This document shows, in pieces, positions 53,647 through 64,000 of a DNA stretch of 64,000 nt (position 1 is the first letter of the stretch; each line of letters begins with the position of its first letter). Position numbers and translations under genes: made by a program. The stretch lies in contig CACPFY010000005.1 in NCBI GenBank assembly GCA_902633335.1, positions 1 to 64,000 on the forward strand, written 5' to 3'. This DNA is from an uncultured Pelagibacteraceae bacterium. Its GTDB lineage: Bacteria > Pseudomonadota > Alphaproteobacteria > Pelagibacterales > Pelagibacteraceae. The notes beneath the pieces were generated by a model, which was given only the letters and a program-made list of their open reading frames with translations, made no database searches and was not told the origin of the DNA.

Positions 53647-54159
53647 ATGATGAGTAAAGAAAATAAAAAAAGCTATATTGAAGAAATGAAAAAAAATTTT
53701 TCTTCAAATAATTCTGTTATGATTGCTCAGTATCAAGGTTTAAATGTTAAAGAACTTGATGAATTAAGAAAACAATTAAGAGAAAAAGGTATACTTTTTA
53801 AAATAACAAAAAACAGGATTACAAAAATTGCAATAAAAGAAACTCCTGTAAAAGATCTAGAAAAATATTTTTCTGGTCCCACAGCTGCAGCTCTTTCATC
53901 TGATCCAATAACTACGGCAAAAATTCTTACAAAATTTGCAAAATCTCATGAAAAATTAAAAATAATAGCTGGCTTTATGGATGGTAAGGTTTTAGATCAA
54001 AAAGAGGTGGCTATTATCGCCACATTACCTTCTTTAGAGGAAGCAAGGGCTAAAATTGTAGGTATTTTGTCATCACCTGCTCAAAAATTAGTAAGTATTT
54101 TACTTGCACCTGGCTCAAAAATTGCTAATTTAGCGCGCGCAAAGGCTTTAAAAAAATAA
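53647..54159 (+). CDS. rplJ: 50S ribosomal protein L10
   Basis: L10 anchors L7/L12 dimers to the ribosome. The N-terminal globular domain (SVMIAQYQGLNVKELDELRKQLRE, then FKITKNRITKIAI) is followed by a C-terminal helix (LVSILLAPGSKIANLARAKA) that binds L7/L12. The protein has 170 residues. Two neighbouring ATG codons (53647 and 53650) are equally plausible starts. In many bacteria the rplJ leader binds L10-L7/L12 for autoregulation; here only two bases separate it from rplA, so any such site would have to lie within rplA. Confidence 0.95.
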   Translation: MMSKENKKSYIEEMKKNFSSNNSVMIAQYQGLNVKELDELRKQLREKGILFKITKNRITKIAIKETPVKDLEKYFSGPTAAALSSDPITTAKILTKFAKSHEKLKIIAGFMDGKVLDQKEVAIIATLPSLEEARAKIVGILSSPAQKLVSILLAPGSKIANLARAKALKK

Positions 54160-54174
54160 TTACAAGGATCACTA

Positions 54175-54543
54175 ATGTCAGACTTAAACAAAATTATAGA
54201 AGATTTATCAAAATTAACTGTTGTAGAGGCAGCAGAACTTTCAAAACAATTAGAGGAAAAATGGGGTGTAACTGCAGCAGCTCCTGTTGCAGCAGCAGCA
54301 GCACCGGGTGCAGCACCAGCGGGTGAAGAAAAATCAGAATTTTCACTTTTTTTAGCAGCCGCGGGAGATAAAAAAATTAATGTTATTAAAGAAGTTAGAG
54401 CCATAACAGGTTTAGGTTTAAAAGAGGCAAAAGATTTAGTTGAAGGAGCTCCAAAAGAAATTAAAGCAGGTGTTCCTAAAAAAGAAGCCGACGAATTTAA
54501 GAAAAAACTTGAAGCTGCCGGCGCTAAAGTAGAATTAAAGTAA
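54175..54543 (+). CDS. rplL: 50S ribosomal protein L7/L12
   Basis: L7/L12 forms the flexible stalk that recruits translation factors. The N-terminal dimerisation domain (residues 1-33) is followed by an alanine- and proline-rich hinge (about residues 40-55, [19 protein letters not shown]) and the conserved C-terminal domain with [20 protein letters not shown]. The 122-residue length is standard. ACAAGGATCACTAATG gives a moderate Shine-Dalgarno (AAGGA). A 9-bp hairpin follows in the gap to rpoB. Confidence 0.98.
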   Translation: MSDLNKIIEDLSKLTVVEAAELSKQLEEKWGVTAAAPVAAAAAPGAAPAGEEKSEFSLFLAAAGDKKINVIKEVRAITGLGLKEAKDLVEGAPKEIKAGVPKKEADEFKKKLEAAGAKVELK

Positions 54544-54562
54544 ATTAAAATTTAAGACTAGA

Positions 54563-54588
54563 TTATTACGAGGTTGATTTCGTAATAA
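54563..54588 (+). promoter_or_regulatory. Hairpin in the rplL-rpoB gap
   Basis: TTATTACGA (54563-54571) pairs perfectly with TCGTAATAA (54580-54588) around an eight-base loop, GGTTGATT. It lies 11 bases before the rpoB ATG and is not followed by a T tract, so it does not look like a classical terminator. In E. coli the rplL-rpoB gap holds an attenuator and an RNase III site; an analogous processing or attenuation element is a fair inference. Confidence 0.55.
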
Positions 54589-54598
54589 AAATTAATTA

Positions 54599-57500
54599 AT
54601 GGAATTATCTTTTACTCAAAAAAAAAGTATTAGAAAAAGTTTTGGTAAACTTAAAGAAGGTTTATCAATCCCAAACTTAATAGAAGTTCAAAAAAATTCA
54701 TATCAAGAATTTTTATCCTCTAAAGCTCTTAACGAACAAATGGATATCCTTTCAAAAGGTATCGACAAAGTCTTCAAAAGTATTTTTCCTATTGATGATA
54801 ACTCGGATAAATCTACTCTTGAATACATTTCATACAAATTAGAAAAACCTAAGTTTGATGTTCTTGAGTGCAAGCAAAGAAGCTTGACGTATTCTGCATC
54901 TTTAAAAGCCAATCTTAGATTGGTAGTTTATGACATTGATACAGAAAATAATACAAAACAAATTTTATCTGCCAAAGAACAAGAAGTTTTTATTGGGGAA
55001 TTGCCCTTAATGACTCCTAGCGGTACTTTTGTTGTAAACGGCGTAGAGAGAGTAGTAGTCAATCAAATGCATAGAAGTCCTGGTGTTTTTTTTGATCACG
55101 ATAAAGGAAAAACCCATTCAAGTGGTAAATTATTGTTTAATTGCAGAATAATTCCAGGTAGAGGATCGTGGTTAGATTTTGAATTTGATCCAAAAGATAT
55201 TCTATATTTTAGAATTGATAGAAAAAAAAAGCTTCCAATAACAACAATATTATTTGCATTAGATTTATCAAAGGAAAAAATTATCAAAAGTTTTTATACA
55301 ACAAATAAATATAGTTTCGATGAGAAAAATAATAAATGGATTACAAATTTTGATGTTGATAAATTTAAAAGACCAGTGAAGTTAGGTTTTGATTTAGTTG
55401 ACGCAAAAACTAATAAAAAAATCTTATCAAAAGGTGAAAAATTAAATATTGTAATTGCAAGGAAACTTGAAGAAAAGGGTTTAAAAGAAATATTCATTAC
55501 TAATGAAGAGTTAATTAGTAAATATACCGCGAAAGATATTGTAGACAAAAATAATAATTTGATACTCTCATCAGGATCAGACTTAAACAATGAAGTGATC
55601 GAAAAAATTAGAAATGAAGAGTTAAAAATTTTAGAGCTAGTTAATATTGATCCTATTAACAAAGGACCATATTTACTTGAAACATTAAAAATTGACAAAA
55701 ATTCAAATAAAGCCGAAGCCCTTAATGATATTTACAAAGTATTAAGACCAGGCGAAGCTCCGACAATTGAAATTGCTGAAGATGTTTTTAAAAACTTATA
55801 TTTTAATAAAGATAGATACGATCTATCTGAGGTAGGAAGGGTTAAATTAAACTCAAAACTAAATTTAAAAAGAGACGCTAAAGATAGCACTTTAAATTCA
55901 GAAGATATAATCGCAATTATTAAATTTATGCTCGATTTAAGAGATGGAAAAGGCGAAGTTGATGATATCGATCATTTAGGTAATAGAAGAGTGAGATCAG
56001 TTGGTGAACTCGTTGAAAATCAATTTAGAATTGGCCTTTTAAGGATGGAAAGAACTGTTAAAGAAAAAATGTCCACTTTTTTAGAAATTGAGTCCGCGAT
56101 GCCTCAAGATTTAATTAACGCTAAACCTATAACAACCTCTTTAAAAGATTTTTTCGCAACTTCTCAGTTATCTCAATTTATGGATCAAACTAATCCACTA
56201 TCAGAGATTACCCATAAAAGACGGGTTTCAGCGTTAGGACCTGGAGGTCTGACAAGAGAAAGAGCTGGGTTTGAAGTTAGAGATGTTCATCCTACCCATT
56301 ATGGAAGAATATGCCCAATCGAAACTCCTGAAGGTCCAAACATAGGATTGATTAACAGTCTAGCAACATACTGTAGAGTAAATAAATTTGGTTATATTGA
56401 AAGTCCTTATAAAAAAGTTATTAAAGGTAAGGTGACTAATGAAATTAAATACCTTTCAGCTATTGAAGAGGAGAAGTTTACAATCGCTCAAGCTAATTCA
56501 GTTTTAGATAAAAATGGATCTTTCGAAGAAGAGTTAGTTGCTTGTAGAAAAAATTTAAATTTTCAATTATCAAATAAAGATAATATAGACTACATTGACG
56601 TATCTCCAAAACAACTAGTCTCAGTAGCAGCAGCTTTAATTCCTTTTCTTGAAAATGATGATGCTAACCGCGCACTAATGGGTTCAAATATGATGAGGCA
56701 AGCAGTACCCTTATTAAAACCAGAGTCACCTTTAGTTGGAACAGGCATAGAATCCGATGTTGCTTTAGATTCTGGTGTAACAATTGTTGCAAAAAGAAGC
56801 GGTGTAGTAGACAAAATTGATGGAAAAAGAATTGTTGTTAAAGCAACTGAAGTTAAAGATCTATCACAGTCTGCTGTTGACATATATAATCTTTCTAAAT
56901 TTAAAAGATCTAATCAGAATACATGTATAAATCAAAAACCTTTAGTTAAAGTTGGTGATGAAATTAAAAAAGGAGATATAATCGCAGACGGTCCTGCAAC
57001 TAAACTTGGTGAATTAGCTTTGGGAAAAAATGTAACAGTAGCATTTATGCCATGGCAAGGTTACAACTTTGAAGACTCTATTTTAATATCAGAAAGGTGT
57101 GTAACTGACGATGTCTTTACCTCAATTCATATAGAAGAATATGAGTCTATGGCTCGTGATACAAAGTTAGGAGCTGAGGAGATAACAAGAGATATTCCAA
57201 ATGTTAGTGAGGAAAGTTTAAGAAATTTAGATGAGTCCGGAATAGTTTATGTTGGTGCTGAAGTAAAACCAAGTGATATATTAGTAGGAAAAGTTACCCC
57301 TAAGAGCGAAACTTCATCTAGTCCGGAGGAAAAACTTTTAAGATCCATTTTTGGAGAAAAAGCTACAGATGTAAGAGACTCCTCTTTGAAGCTCCCTTCT
57401 GGAAGCGCAGGTGTTGTTATTGATGTTAGAGTTTTCAATAGACATGGTATTGAAAAAGACGAAAGATCCATAGCAATAGAAAGATCAGAAATTGAATTAG

Positions 57501-58690
57501 TTCAAGAGGATAGAAAAGTTGAAGAAGAAATTTTAAACAGGAATATAAAATCCAGAGCTACAGATTTATTAAAAAACCAGTCTATTGACAAAAGCTATAA
57601 AGAGCTAAAAGCCGGCTTAACATTGAATGAGAATGATCTACAAAATTTAGGCCTTAAAGATTTATGGAAAATTTCATTCAAAGACGAAAAAATTAGTGAA
57701 AACATTTTAAAACTTAAAAACCAATATGAAAATGCTTTAGAAGACATTAATTTACGGTTTGACGACAAAGTTAATAAGATACAGCAAGGTGATGATTTAT
57801 TACCAACGGTTATGAAAGTAGTAAAAGTTTTCGTAGCAGTAAAAAGAAGACTAATGCCAGGTGATAAAATGGCAGGAAGGCATGGCAATAAAGGAGTTGT
57901 TAGTAAAATAGTTCCTGTTGAAGACATGCCATATATGGAAAATGGAAAACCTGTAGATATAGTTTTAAATCCTCTTGGAGTGCCAAGTAGAATGAATGTG
58001 GGCCAAATACTTGAAACGCATCTTGGATGGTCTTGTTCTGAATTAGGCGATCAAATTAAATCTCATTTAAAAAACTTCGAAAATGAGTTTGAAGCGCTTA
58101 AAAATAAGTTAAAAGAAATATATGGAAAAGAATATTATGATAACGTTATATCCAAATTATCAAAAAAAGAAATATTTGAATTAGTGCAAAATATTTCTAG
58201 TGGTATACCGATTGGCACACCTGTCTTCGACGGCGCATCGACTAAAGATATTACAAAGATGTTAGACCTAGCTAAACTTCCATCTAGCGGACAAACTAAT
58301 TTATGGGATGGAAGAACTGGAGAGCAATTTGATAGGCCTGTAACAGTTGGGACTATTTATATGTTAAAATTAAATCATTTAGTCGAAGATAAAATTCATG
58401 CGAGATCAACAGGACCTTATAGCTTAGTAACACAACAACCCTTAGGAGGAAAAGCTCAATTAGGTGGACAAAGATTTGGGGAAATGGAAGTTTGGGCTTT
58501 AGAAGCCTACGGGGCCTCATATTCTCTTCAAGAAATATTAACAGTCAAATCAGATGATGTAGCTGGACGAACCAAAGTATATGAAACTATCGTCAAAGGA
58601 AATAATAATTTTGAATCTGGAGTACCAGAGTCTTTCAATGTATTGATAAAAGAAATTAGAGCTTTAGGACTTAATATCGAACTAAATTAA
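54599..58690 (+). CDS. rpoB: RNA polymerase beta subunit
   Basis: This is the catalytic beta subunit, 1363 residues, close to the usual length. The rifampicin pocket (around residue 523) reads [20 protein letters not shown], with the wild-type-like glutamine, aspartate and histidine at contact positions, suggesting a rifampicin-sensitive enzyme. [25 protein letters not shown] and, near the end, [18 protein letters not shown] are also present. It follows rplL after 55 bases that hold a hairpin, and abuts rpoC with a one-base gap. Confidence 0.98.
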   Translation: MELSFTQKKSIRKSFGKLKEGLSIPNLIEVQKNSYQEFLSSKALNEQMDILSKGIDKVFKSIFPIDDNSDKSTLEYISYKLEKPKFDVLECKQRSLTYSASLKANLRLVVYDIDTENNTKQILSAKEQEVFIGELPLMTPSGTFVVNGVERVVVNQMHRSPGVFFDHDKGKTHSSGKLLFNCRIIPGRGSWLDFEFDPKDILYFRIDRKKKLPITTILFALDLSKEKIIKSFYTTNKYSFDEKNNKWITNFDVDKFKRPVKLGFDLVDAKTNKKILSKGEKLNIVIARKLEEKGLKEIFITNEELISKYTAKDIVDKNNNLILSSGSDLNNEVIEKIRNEELKILELVNIDPINKGPYLLETLKIDKNSNKAEALNDIYKVLRPGEAPTIEIAEDVFKNLYFNKDRYDLSEVGRVKLNSKLNLKRDAKDSTLNSEDIIAIIKFMLDLRDGKGEVDDIDHLGNRRVRSVGELVENQFRIGLLRMERTVKEKMSTFLEIESAMPQDLINAKPITTSLKDFFATSQLSQFMDQTNPLSEITHKRRVSALGPGGLTRERAGFEVRDVHPTHYGRICPIETPEGPNIGLINSLATYCRVNKFGYIESPYKKVIKGKVTNEIKYLSAIEEEKFTIAQANSVLDKNGSFEEELVACRKNLNFQLSNKDNIDYIDVSPKQLVSVAAALIPFLENDDANRALMGSNMMRQAVPLLKPESPLVGTGIESDVALDSGVTIVAKRSGVVDKIDGKRIVVKATEVKDLSQSAVDIYNLSKFKRSNQNTCINQKPLVKVGDEIKKGDIIADGPATKLGELALGKNVTVAFMPWQGYNFEDSILISERCVTDDVFTSIHIEEYESMARDTKLGAEEITRDIPNVSEESLRNLDESGIVYVGAEVKPSDILVGKVTPKSETSSSPEEKLLRSIFGEKATDVRDSSLKLPSGSAGVVIDVRVFNRHGIEKDERSIAIERSEIELVQEDRKVEEEILNRNIKSRATDLLKNQSIDKSYKELKAGLTLNENDLQNLGLKDLWKISFKDEKISENILKLKNQYENALEDINLRFDDKVNKIQQGDDLLPTVMKVVKVFVAVKRRLMPGDKMAGRHGNKGVVSKIVPVEDMPYMENGKPVDIVLNPLGVPSRMNVGQILETHLGWSCSELGDQIKSHLKNFENEFEALKNKLKEIYGKEYYDNVISKLSKKEIFELVQNISSGIPIGTPVFDGASTKDITKMLDLAKLPSSGQTNLWDGRTGEQFDRPVTVGTIYMLKLNHLVEDKIHARSTGPYSLVTQQPLGGKAQLGGQRFGEMEVWALEAYGASYSLQEILTVKSDDVAGRTKVYETIVKGNNNFESGVPESFNVLIKEIRALGLNIELN

Positions 58691-58691
58691 A

Positions 58692-61600
58692 ATGGAAAAA
58701 AATATAACTAAAAATTTTGATAATAAAAATCTTGCATCAGAGAATAATTTTGGAAGTATAAAAATTACTTTAGCTAGCCCTGATAAAATCAAATCTTGGT
58801 CATTTGGTGAAATAAAAAAACCTGAGACTATAAACTATAGAACTTTTAGACCAGAAAAAGACGGTCTATTTTGCTCAAGAATATTTGGTCCTGTAAAAGA
58901 CTATGAGTGTCTTTGTGGAAAGTATAAAAGAATGAAGTTTAGAGGAATAATTTGTGAGAAGTGTGGTGTAGAAGTCACTAAATCAAATGTTAGACGTGAA
59001 AGAATGGGGCACATTGATTTAGCATGTCCTGTGGCTCATATTTGGTTCTTAAAATCACTTCCAAGCAGAATTTCGCTAGCTATCGATATGAAATTAAAAG
59101 AAGTTGAAAAGGTTCTTTATTTTGAGAGCTTTATAGTCATTGAACCAGGTTTAACAAAACTTAAAAAAGGACAACTTTTAAATGAAGAAGAACTCATAAA
59201 ATCCCAAGATGAATTTGGAGAGGATGCTTTTACTGCTGGCATAGGAGCTGAAGCAGTAAGAGAAATACTTATCAATCTTGATCTCCAGTCCGAACAAAAA
59301 AAGCTTAGAGAGTCATTAAAAGAAGTTAAATCAAAAGTAACCGAAGAAAGAACGATAAAAAGATTAAAATTAATAGAGTCTTTTATTAATTCTGGAAATA
59401 AACCGGAATGGATGATTTTGACCACTGTCCCAGTTATTCCACCAGAACTTAGACCATTAGTTCCTTTAGATGGTGGAAGATTTGCTACCTCAGATCTTAA
59501 TGATTTGTATAGAAGGGTAATTAATAGAAATAATAGACTTAAGAGACTTCTAGATCTTAAAGCTCCAGATATAATAGTAAGAAACGAAAAAAGAATGCTT
59601 CAAGAGTCTGTCGACGCCCTGTTTGATAACGGAAGAAGAGGTAGAGTTATCACTGGAACAGGAAAAAGACCTCTAAAATCTTTAGCTGAGATGCTTAAAG
59701 GTAAACAAGGAAGGTTTAGACAAAATTTACTTGGAAAAAGAGTAGATTATTCCGGAAGATCGGTAATAGTTGTAGGTCCGGAACTTAAATTACATCAATG
59801 CGGACTTCCTAAAAAAATGGCTTTAGAGCTTTTTAAACCTTTCTTGTATGCAAGGTTAGATAAATTGGGTTTAGCCACTACTATTAAGCAAGCTAAAAGA
59901 TTGGTGGAAAAGGAAAAAAGTGAGGTTTGGGATGCGCTAGAATACATTATAAGGGAACATCCTGTTATATTAAATAGAGCACCAACTCTACACAGATTGG
60001 GCGTTCAAGCATTTGAAGCAAAGTTAATAGAGGGAAATGCTATTGAACTTCACCCATTAGTATGTGCAGCATTTAATGCAGATTTTGACGGAGATCAAAT
60101 GGCAGTTCATATACCTTTAAGTCTTGAAGCGCAACTAGAGGCTAGAGTGTTAATGATGTCCACAAATAATATATTAAGCCCTTCAAACGGTAAACCTATT
60201 ATTGTTCCCAGCCAAGACATTGTGTTAGGAATTTATTATTTATCACAATCTTCAAAATCTGATAAGCCCAAAGGAATATTTTCGAATATTGATGAAATTG
60301 AACAAGCTTTAGAAAATAAGTCTATAAGTCTTCACACTAAGATTATATCAATATTTGAAACAGTTGATCAAAATAATAAAGTTATAAAACAAAAATACTC
60401 TAGTACAGCAGGAAGGTTTTTATTAGCTAACTTGTTACCAAAAAATTCAAATATAAAATTCACTTTGGTTGATAAACTACTAACAAAAAAAAATGTTTCA
60501 GAGGTAATAGATACAATATTTAGATATTGCGGACAAAAAGAAACTGTTATTTTTTGCGATAAAATTAAAACATTAGGTTTTAAGCATGCATTTAAGGCTG
60601 GAATTTCTTTTGGTAAAGATGATCTAATTATACCTAAGACAAAAGAAAATTTGATAAATGACACAAAGAAAAAAATTGAAGAATATGAAAAACAATATTC
60701 AGATGGATTAATTACTAGAGGTGAAAAATATAATAAAGTCGTAGACATATGGTCTAAATGTACAGATACGGTGGCTAATGAAATGATGAGGGAAATTTCA
60801 TCAGCAGAAAAAGTTTACGAAAATGACAGGATAGAGACTAATTCTGTATATATGATGGCTGACTCTGGCGCTAGAGGCTCACAAGCACAAATGAAGCAAC
60901 TTGCTGGAATGAGAGGTCTTATTGCTAAACCTTCAGGAGAAATTATAGAAACACCCATTATATCAAATTTCAAAGAAGGTCTGTCAGTTCTAGAATATTT
61001 TAATTCTACTCACGGAGCAAGAAAAGGACTAGCTGATACTGCATTGAAAACAGCAAACTCCGGATATTTAACTAGAAGACTTTGCGATGTAGCTCAAGAC
61101 ATTCAAATAACTTCTGCAGAATGTGATATTAAAAAAAGATCCTCAATTAATATTTCTGAAATAATTGAAGGTGGAAATATCTTGGTTAGCCTATCTGAAA
61201 GAGTTTTAGGAAGAGTTATAGCTGAGAATATTAAACACCCTATAAGTGGTGAAGTTTTAATCAACAAAGGAAACCTCATTGATGAATCAGATTGTGAAAA
61301 AATAGATGCAGCCGGAGTAAAATCTGTCCAAGTATATTCCGTTATTACTTGTGCATCACAAAAAGGAGTATGCGCAACGTGTTATGGAAGAGATTTATCA
61401 AGAGGAAAACTTGTAAGTATAGGTGAAGCAATAGGTATGATAGCCGCTCAATCAATTGGAGAGCCAGGAACTCAATTAACAATGAGAACTTTCCACGTGG
61501 GTGGAACAGCACAAATTAAAGAAGAGTCTCAAATTGTCTCTCAAACAAAAGGTAAATTAAAGATTATTAACAAAAATTTAATTGAAGACTCTAAGAAAAA

Positions 61601-62864
61601 TATAATAGTTATGGGAAGAAACACGCAACTAAGTATAGAGGACGATAACAAAAGGCAATTAGCCATATATAAAGTAAATTATGGTTCTAAACTATTTTTC
61701 AAAGACGGAGATACAATAGACAAAGGAAAAAAAATTGCTGAGTGGGATCCTTATACATTACCAGTAATTGCTGAAACCTCAGGTAATGTTAATTATATGG
61801 ATTTAGTTGAAGGTACATCTATTACAGAAACTTTAGACGATGCCACAGGTATATCGTCCAAATCAGTTACTGATTGGAAGTCAGTTAGCAAAAATTCTGA
61901 ACTAAAACCTAGACTTACATTGAGAAGTGACAAGGGTGAAATCATAAAAAAAGCTGATGGTAATGAAGCGAGATATTATTTAGTACCTGATACAATTCTT
62001 TCAGTAAAAGACGGTCAAAAAGTTTCAGCTGGTGATGTATTAGCTAGATTACCCAAAGAAACTTCAAAAACAAAAGATATAACTGGAGGTTTACCAAGAG
62101 TAGCAGAATTATTCGAAGCCAGAAGACCAAAAGATAGTGCTATAATAGCTGAAAATGACGGAGTAATTGAATTTGGAAAAGAAGTAAGAGGTAAACAAAA
62201 AATTTCTATTGTTTCCTCTAAAGGCGAAACATCTAATTATTTAATCCCTAAAGGAAAGCATGTAAATTTTAATCAAGGAGAAAAAATAAAAAAAGGGGAA
62301 TATCTATTAGATGGAAGTCCCGCCCCACATGACATTCTTAGAATATTAGGTGTAGAAAAATTAACAGAATATTTTGTAAGTGAAGTTCAAGAGGTATATA
62401 GACTACAAGGGGTTGTTATTAACGATAAACACATTGAAACCATAGTTAGACAAATGCTTAAAAAAGTTGAAGTAAAAGACCCAGGTGACTCTGAACTTTT
62501 ATTAGGTGAAATTATTGATTTAATTGATATAAAAAATATTAATGAAAAATTATCAAATAGTAAGAAAAAAATAGTTTCATTTGAGAGAGTTCTACTTGGT
62601 ATTACAAAAGCTTCTTTACAAACAAACTCATTTATTTCTGCGGCTTCCTTCCAAGAAACTACTAGAGTATTAACCGACGCCTCAATTAAAGGTAAGGTCG
62701 ATAACTTAGAAGGTCTCAAGGAGAATGTTATTGTTGGTAGATTAGTTCCAGCAGGCACAGGCTTAACAAAAATGGGCTGGGACAAAGAGGCACAAAAAGA
62801 AGATAAGCTAAGATTAGAGGAATTAAAAAAAGAAGAGCAAGAAAGTGCTCCTGCAACCGAATAA
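58692..62864 (+). CDS. rpoC: RNA polymerase beta' subunit
   Basis: This is the beta' subunit, 1390 residues. The N-terminal zinc site is C-L-C-G-K and C-E-K-C-G near residues 75-93. The catalytic magnesium motif is [12 protein letters not shown] near residue 460. The bridge helix and trigger loop region has [18 protein letters not shown] and [21 protein letters not shown], and the second zinc site ends with [11 protein letters not shown] near residue 900. The C-terminus ends with an acidic tail ([10 protein letters not shown]). It is followed by the 162-base rpsL promoter and leader region. Confidence 0.98.
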   Translation: MEKNITKNFDNKNLASENNFGSIKITLASPDKIKSWSFGEIKKPETINYRTFRPEKDGLFCSRIFGPVKDYECLCGKYKRMKFRGIICEKCGVEVTKSNVRRERMGHIDLACPVAHIWFLKSLPSRISLAIDMKLKEVEKVLYFESFIVIEPGLTKLKKGQLLNEEELIKSQDEFGEDAFTAGIGAEAVREILINLDLQSEQKKLRESLKEVKSKVTEERTIKRLKLIESFINSGNKPEWMILTTVPVIPPELRPLVPLDGGRFATSDLNDLYRRVINRNNRLKRLLDLKAPDIIVRNEKRMLQESVDALFDNGRRGRVITGTGKRPLKSLAEMLKGKQGRFRQNLLGKRVDYSGRSVIVVGPELKLHQCGLPKKMALELFKPFLYARLDKLGLATTIKQAKRLVEKEKSEVWDALEYIIREHPVILNRAPTLHRLGVQAFEAKLIEGNAIELHPLVCAAFNADFDGDQMAVHIPLSLEAQLEARVLMMSTNNILSPSNGKPIIVPSQDIVLGIYYLSQSSKSDKPKGIFSNIDEIEQALENKSISLHTKIISIFETVDQNNKVIKQKYSSTAGRFLLANLLPKNSNIKFTLVDKLLTKKNVSEVIDTIFRYCGQKETVIFCDKIKTLGFKHAFKAGISFGKDDLIIPKTKENLINDTKKKIEEYEKQYSDGLITRGEKYNKVVDIWSKCTDTVANEMMREISSAEKVYENDRIETNSVYMMADSGARGSQAQMKQLAGMRGLIAKPSGEIIETPIISNFKEGLSVLEYFNSTHGARKGLADTALKTANSGYLTRRLCDVAQDIQITSAECDIKKRSSINISEIIEGGNILVSLSERVLGRVIAENIKHPISGEVLINKGNLIDESDCEKIDAAGVKSVQVYSVITCASQKGVCATCYGRDLSRGKLVSIGEAIGMIAAQSIGEPGTQLTMRTFHVGGTAQIKEESQIVSQTKGKLKIINKNLIEDSKKNIIVMGRNTQLSIEDDNKRQLAIYKVNYGSKLFFKDGDTIDKGKKIAEWDPYTLPVIAETSGNVNYMDLVEGTSITETLDDATGISSKSVTDWKSVSKNSELKPRLTLRSDKGEIIKKADGNEARYYLVPDTILSVKDGQKVSAGDVLARLPKETSKTKDITGGLPRVAELFEARRPKDSAIIAENDGVIEFGKEVRGKQKISIVSSKGETSNYLIPKGKHVNFNQGEKIKKGEYLLDGSPAPHDILRILGVEKLTEYFVSEVQEVYRLQGVVINDKHIETIVRQMLKKVEVKDPGDSELLLGEIIDLIDIKNINEKLSNSKKKIVSFERVLLGITKASLQTNSFISAASFQETTRVLTDASIKGKVDNLEGLKENVIVGRLVPAGTGLTKMGWDKEAQKEDKLRLEELKKEEQESAPATE

Positions 62865-62900
62865 TCCTTAATTTTTAACTAATAAAATAGCCAAAAAACG

Positions 62901-62928
62901 TTGACTTTTCTAGCTTCGATGCTAGTTT
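62901..62928 (+). promoter_or_regulatory. Candidate promoter of the rpsL-rpsG-fusA operon
   Basis: TTGACT (62901-62906) is one base from the -35 consensus. TAGTTT (62923-62928) after 16 bases is a weak -10 element. Transcription would start near 62935, about 92 bases before the rpsL ATG and just ahead of the structured leader, which supports the call. A 5-bp inverted repeat (62910-62914 with 62921-62925) lies in the spacer and could bind a regulator or be chance. Confidence 0.5.
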
Positions 62929-62943
62929 AGCGCAATTTTGAAA

Positions 62944-63002
62944 GTTAGAAGTAAGGTTGGATTTAGCCTTAAACACTAACCAAGACCTCAAAGAGGCTAT
63001 CC
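62944..63002 (+). promoter_or_regulatory. Structured rpsL leader with two alternative folds
   Basis: Fold A: 62944-62948 (GTTAG) pairs with 62976-62980 (CTAAC), enclosing hairpin 62952-62959/62964-62971 (TAAGG with CCTTA plus three inner pairs), followed by hairpin 62986-62989/62993-62996 (CCTC-AAA-GAGG). Fold B: GGAT (62959-62962) pairs with ATCC (62999-63002), and AGCC (62965-62968) pairs with GGCT (62995-62998), with two unpaired bases between. Fold B breaks both hairpins of fold A. An AAAGAGG tract within this region is 30 bases from the ATG. Regulation by a ribosomal protein of the operon is an inference. Confidence 0.55.
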
Positions 63003-63026
63003 TTTCTTTTACTTCAAAATAAAATT

Positions 63027-63398
63027 ATGCCGACTATTAACCAGTTGATTAAAAAAGGAAGAGTTAAACCTTTAATGAGAAATAAGGTTCCTGCTTTACA
63101 AAAACAACCTTTAAAGAGAGGTGTTTGTGTAAAAGTATATACAACAACTCCAAAGAAGCCTAATTCGGCATTAAGGAAAGTTGCAAGAGTTAGACTGTCT
63201 AATGGATTTGAGGTTACAGCTTATATACCTGGTGAAGGACATAATTTACAGGAGCACTCTGTAGTGATGATAAGAGGTGGAAGAGTAAAAGATTTACCTG
63301 GAGTACGATATCATATCCTAAGAGGTAATCTTGATACACAAGGTGTGGCGAATAGAAAGAAAAGACGTTCACTATACGGAACTAAAAAACCTAAATAA
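63027..63398 (+). CDS. rpsL: 30S ribosomal protein S12
   Basis: S12 sits at the decoding centre. It starts with [33 protein letters not shown] holds the lysine region where streptomycin-resistance changes occur (wild-type lysines here). [17 protein letters not shown] carries the aspartate that is methylthiolated in many bacteria. The 123-residue length is standard. No Shine-Dalgarno sequence lies in the 20 bases before the ATG, so initiation may depend on the leader fold. rpsG follows after four bases. Confidence 0.98.
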   Translation: MPTINQLIKKGRVKPLMRNKVPALQKQPLKRGVCVKVYTTTPKKPNSALRKVARVRLSNGFEVTAYIPGEGHNLQEHSVVMIRGGRVKDLPGVRYHILRGNLDTQGVANRKKRRSLYGTKKPK

Positions 63399-63402
63399 AA
63401 CA

Positions 63403-63873
63403 ATGTCCAGAAAAAGAAAAGCCCCTATAAGAAAAATATACCCTGATCCAAAATATAGATCTGTGGTGGTTTCAAAATTCATTAATTCTATAATGTATGA
63501 TGGAAAAAGATCAACAGCAGAAAAAATCTTATACGATGCTTTAGACAAAATTAAACAAAAAGGCAATGAAGATCCAATCAAAGTATTTAACAATGCAATT
63601 AGCAATGTTAAACCAAACTTAGAAGTTCGATCAAGAAGAGTTGGAGGTGCTACTTACCAAGTGCCAGTAGAAGTAAAACCTAATAGAGGTCAAGCTTTAG
63701 CTTTAAGATGGCTTATAGATGCCACGAGAAAAAGAAAAAACAAAACTATGTCCGAAAAACTTTATTTTGAAATATTAGATGCATCTCAAAATAAAGGTTC
63801 AGCAATAAAAAAAAGAGAAGATACTCATAAAATGGCTGAGTCAAATAAGGCTTTCGCACACTTTAGGTGGTAG
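63403..63873 (+). CDS. rpsG: 30S ribosomal protein S7
   Basis: S7 nucleates assembly of the 30S head and is the autoregulatory repressor of the str operon in E. coli. The correct start is the ATG at 63403 ([18 protein letters not shown]); an earlier in-frame ATG at 63331 is inside rpsL and adds unrelated residues. Family signatures are [21 protein letters not shown] near residue 26 and [17 protein letters not shown] near residue 76. The 156-residue length is standard. fusA begins three bases after the TAG stop. Confidence 0.98.
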   Translation: MSRKRKAPIRKIYPDPKYRSVVVSKFINSIMYDGKRSTAEKILYDALDKIKQKGNEDPIKVFNNAISNVKPNLEVRSRRVGGATYQVPVEVKPNRGQALALRWLIDATRKRKNKTMSEKLYFEILDASQNKGSAIKKREDTHKMAESNKAFAHFRW

Positions 63874-63876
63874 TTT

Positions 63877-64000
63877 ATGGCAAAAAAATATTCATTAGAT
63901 AAATATCGTAACATAGGTATCATGGCTCATATCGATGCCGGTAAAACAACTACTACCGAGAGAATTTTATACTATACTGGTAAAAGTCATAAAATTGGTG
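63877..64000 (+). CDS. fusA: Elongation factor G, 3' end cut by window edge
   Basis: The first 41 codons of EF-G are present, beginning [16 protein letters not shown] and including the P-loop [15 protein letters not shown] followed by [10 protein letters not shown]. This is the canonical EF-G start and differs clearly from EF-Tu. The position after rpsL-rpsG is the str operon order. The remainder lies beyond the window. EF-G works with the ribosome recycling factor at 10959. Confidence 0.96.
   Translation, partial: MAKKYSLDKYRNIGIMAHIDAGKTTTTERILYYTGKSHKIG

Noticed and set aside
62910-62925. CTAGC/GCTAG inverted repeat as the rpoC terminator
   Set aside because: The stem is only five base pairs, no T tract follows, and it falls between probable -35 and -10 elements of rpsL.
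63331-63402. Upstream ATG at 63331 for rpsG
   Set aside because: It lies inside rpsL and adds 24 residues unrelated to S7; [11 protein letters not shown] at 63403 is the family start.

Overview
The window looks like a chromosome segment from a streamlined marine alphaproteobacterium of the SAR11 type (Pelagibacterales). The grounds are a very low GC content, genes packed end to end with 1-20 bp overlaps, the absence of insertion sequences, phage genes or CRISPR arrays, and a gene order that follows the alphaproteobacterial core but with many genes deleted from it. No gene-free stretch exceeds about 165 bases. The genus call is an inference from gene order and protein character; no search was run.

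Layout: (1) 1-9183: the 3' part of coaX, then rnj, a DUF1467 gene, proS, lolC/E, lolD and dnaE. (2) 9184-21958: a structured rpsB leader, then rpsB-tsf-frr-uppS-cdsA-dxr-bamA-skp-lpxD-fabZ-lpxA-lpxI, a PQQ-type sugar dehydrogenase, and lpxB. This is one long translation, isoprenoid and envelope block. (3) 21938-29998, minus strand: ppiD-trpE-trpG-trpD-trpC, then lexA with a clear LexA box, gltX and a small PD-(D/E)XK nuclease. (4) 30063-36771, plus strand: tpiA-secG-pyrG-kdsA-eno-ftsB-lipA-ratA and a small membrane protein. (5) 36751-38859, minus strand: ispDF-pgpA-cinA. (6) 38900-43411: ntrY-ntrX-trkA. (7) 43404-49298: an accessory-looking surface-sugar module of galE, two GT2 enzymes, a GT-C membrane glycosyltransferase, a cupin and a DegT aminotransferase. 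(8) 49302-64000: tRNA-Thr and rlmB on the minus strand, then tRNA-Tyr, tRNA-Gly, tuf, tRNA-Trp, secE, nusG, rplK, rplA, rplJ, rplL, rpoB, rpoC, rpsL, rpsG and the start of fusA.

The genes serve three main jobs: the translation and transcription core, building the outer membrane (lipid A, undecaprenyl and isoprenoid precursors, BamA, Skp, Lol export), and central biosynthesis (tryptophan, CTP, KDO, lipoate). Regulation is sparse. The visible elements are one SOS box, one NtrY/NtrX two-component pair, and structured RNA leaders before rpsB and rpsL.

The points most worth a second look are these: a pseudoknot-capable rpsB leader whose 3' strand ends four bases before the start codon; an rpsL leader that can form two mutually exclusive structures; a tuf stop codon that overlaps the mature 5' end of tRNA-Trp, so that RNase P processing should cut inside it; an Fe-S or zinc-type nuclease in what looks like the LexA-controlled operon; repeated loss of genes (pyrH, rseP, gltA/comEC, pdh genes, dusB-ntrBC) from otherwise conserved neighbourhoods; and convergent gene pairs that overlap tail to tail, leaving no room for ordinary terminators.
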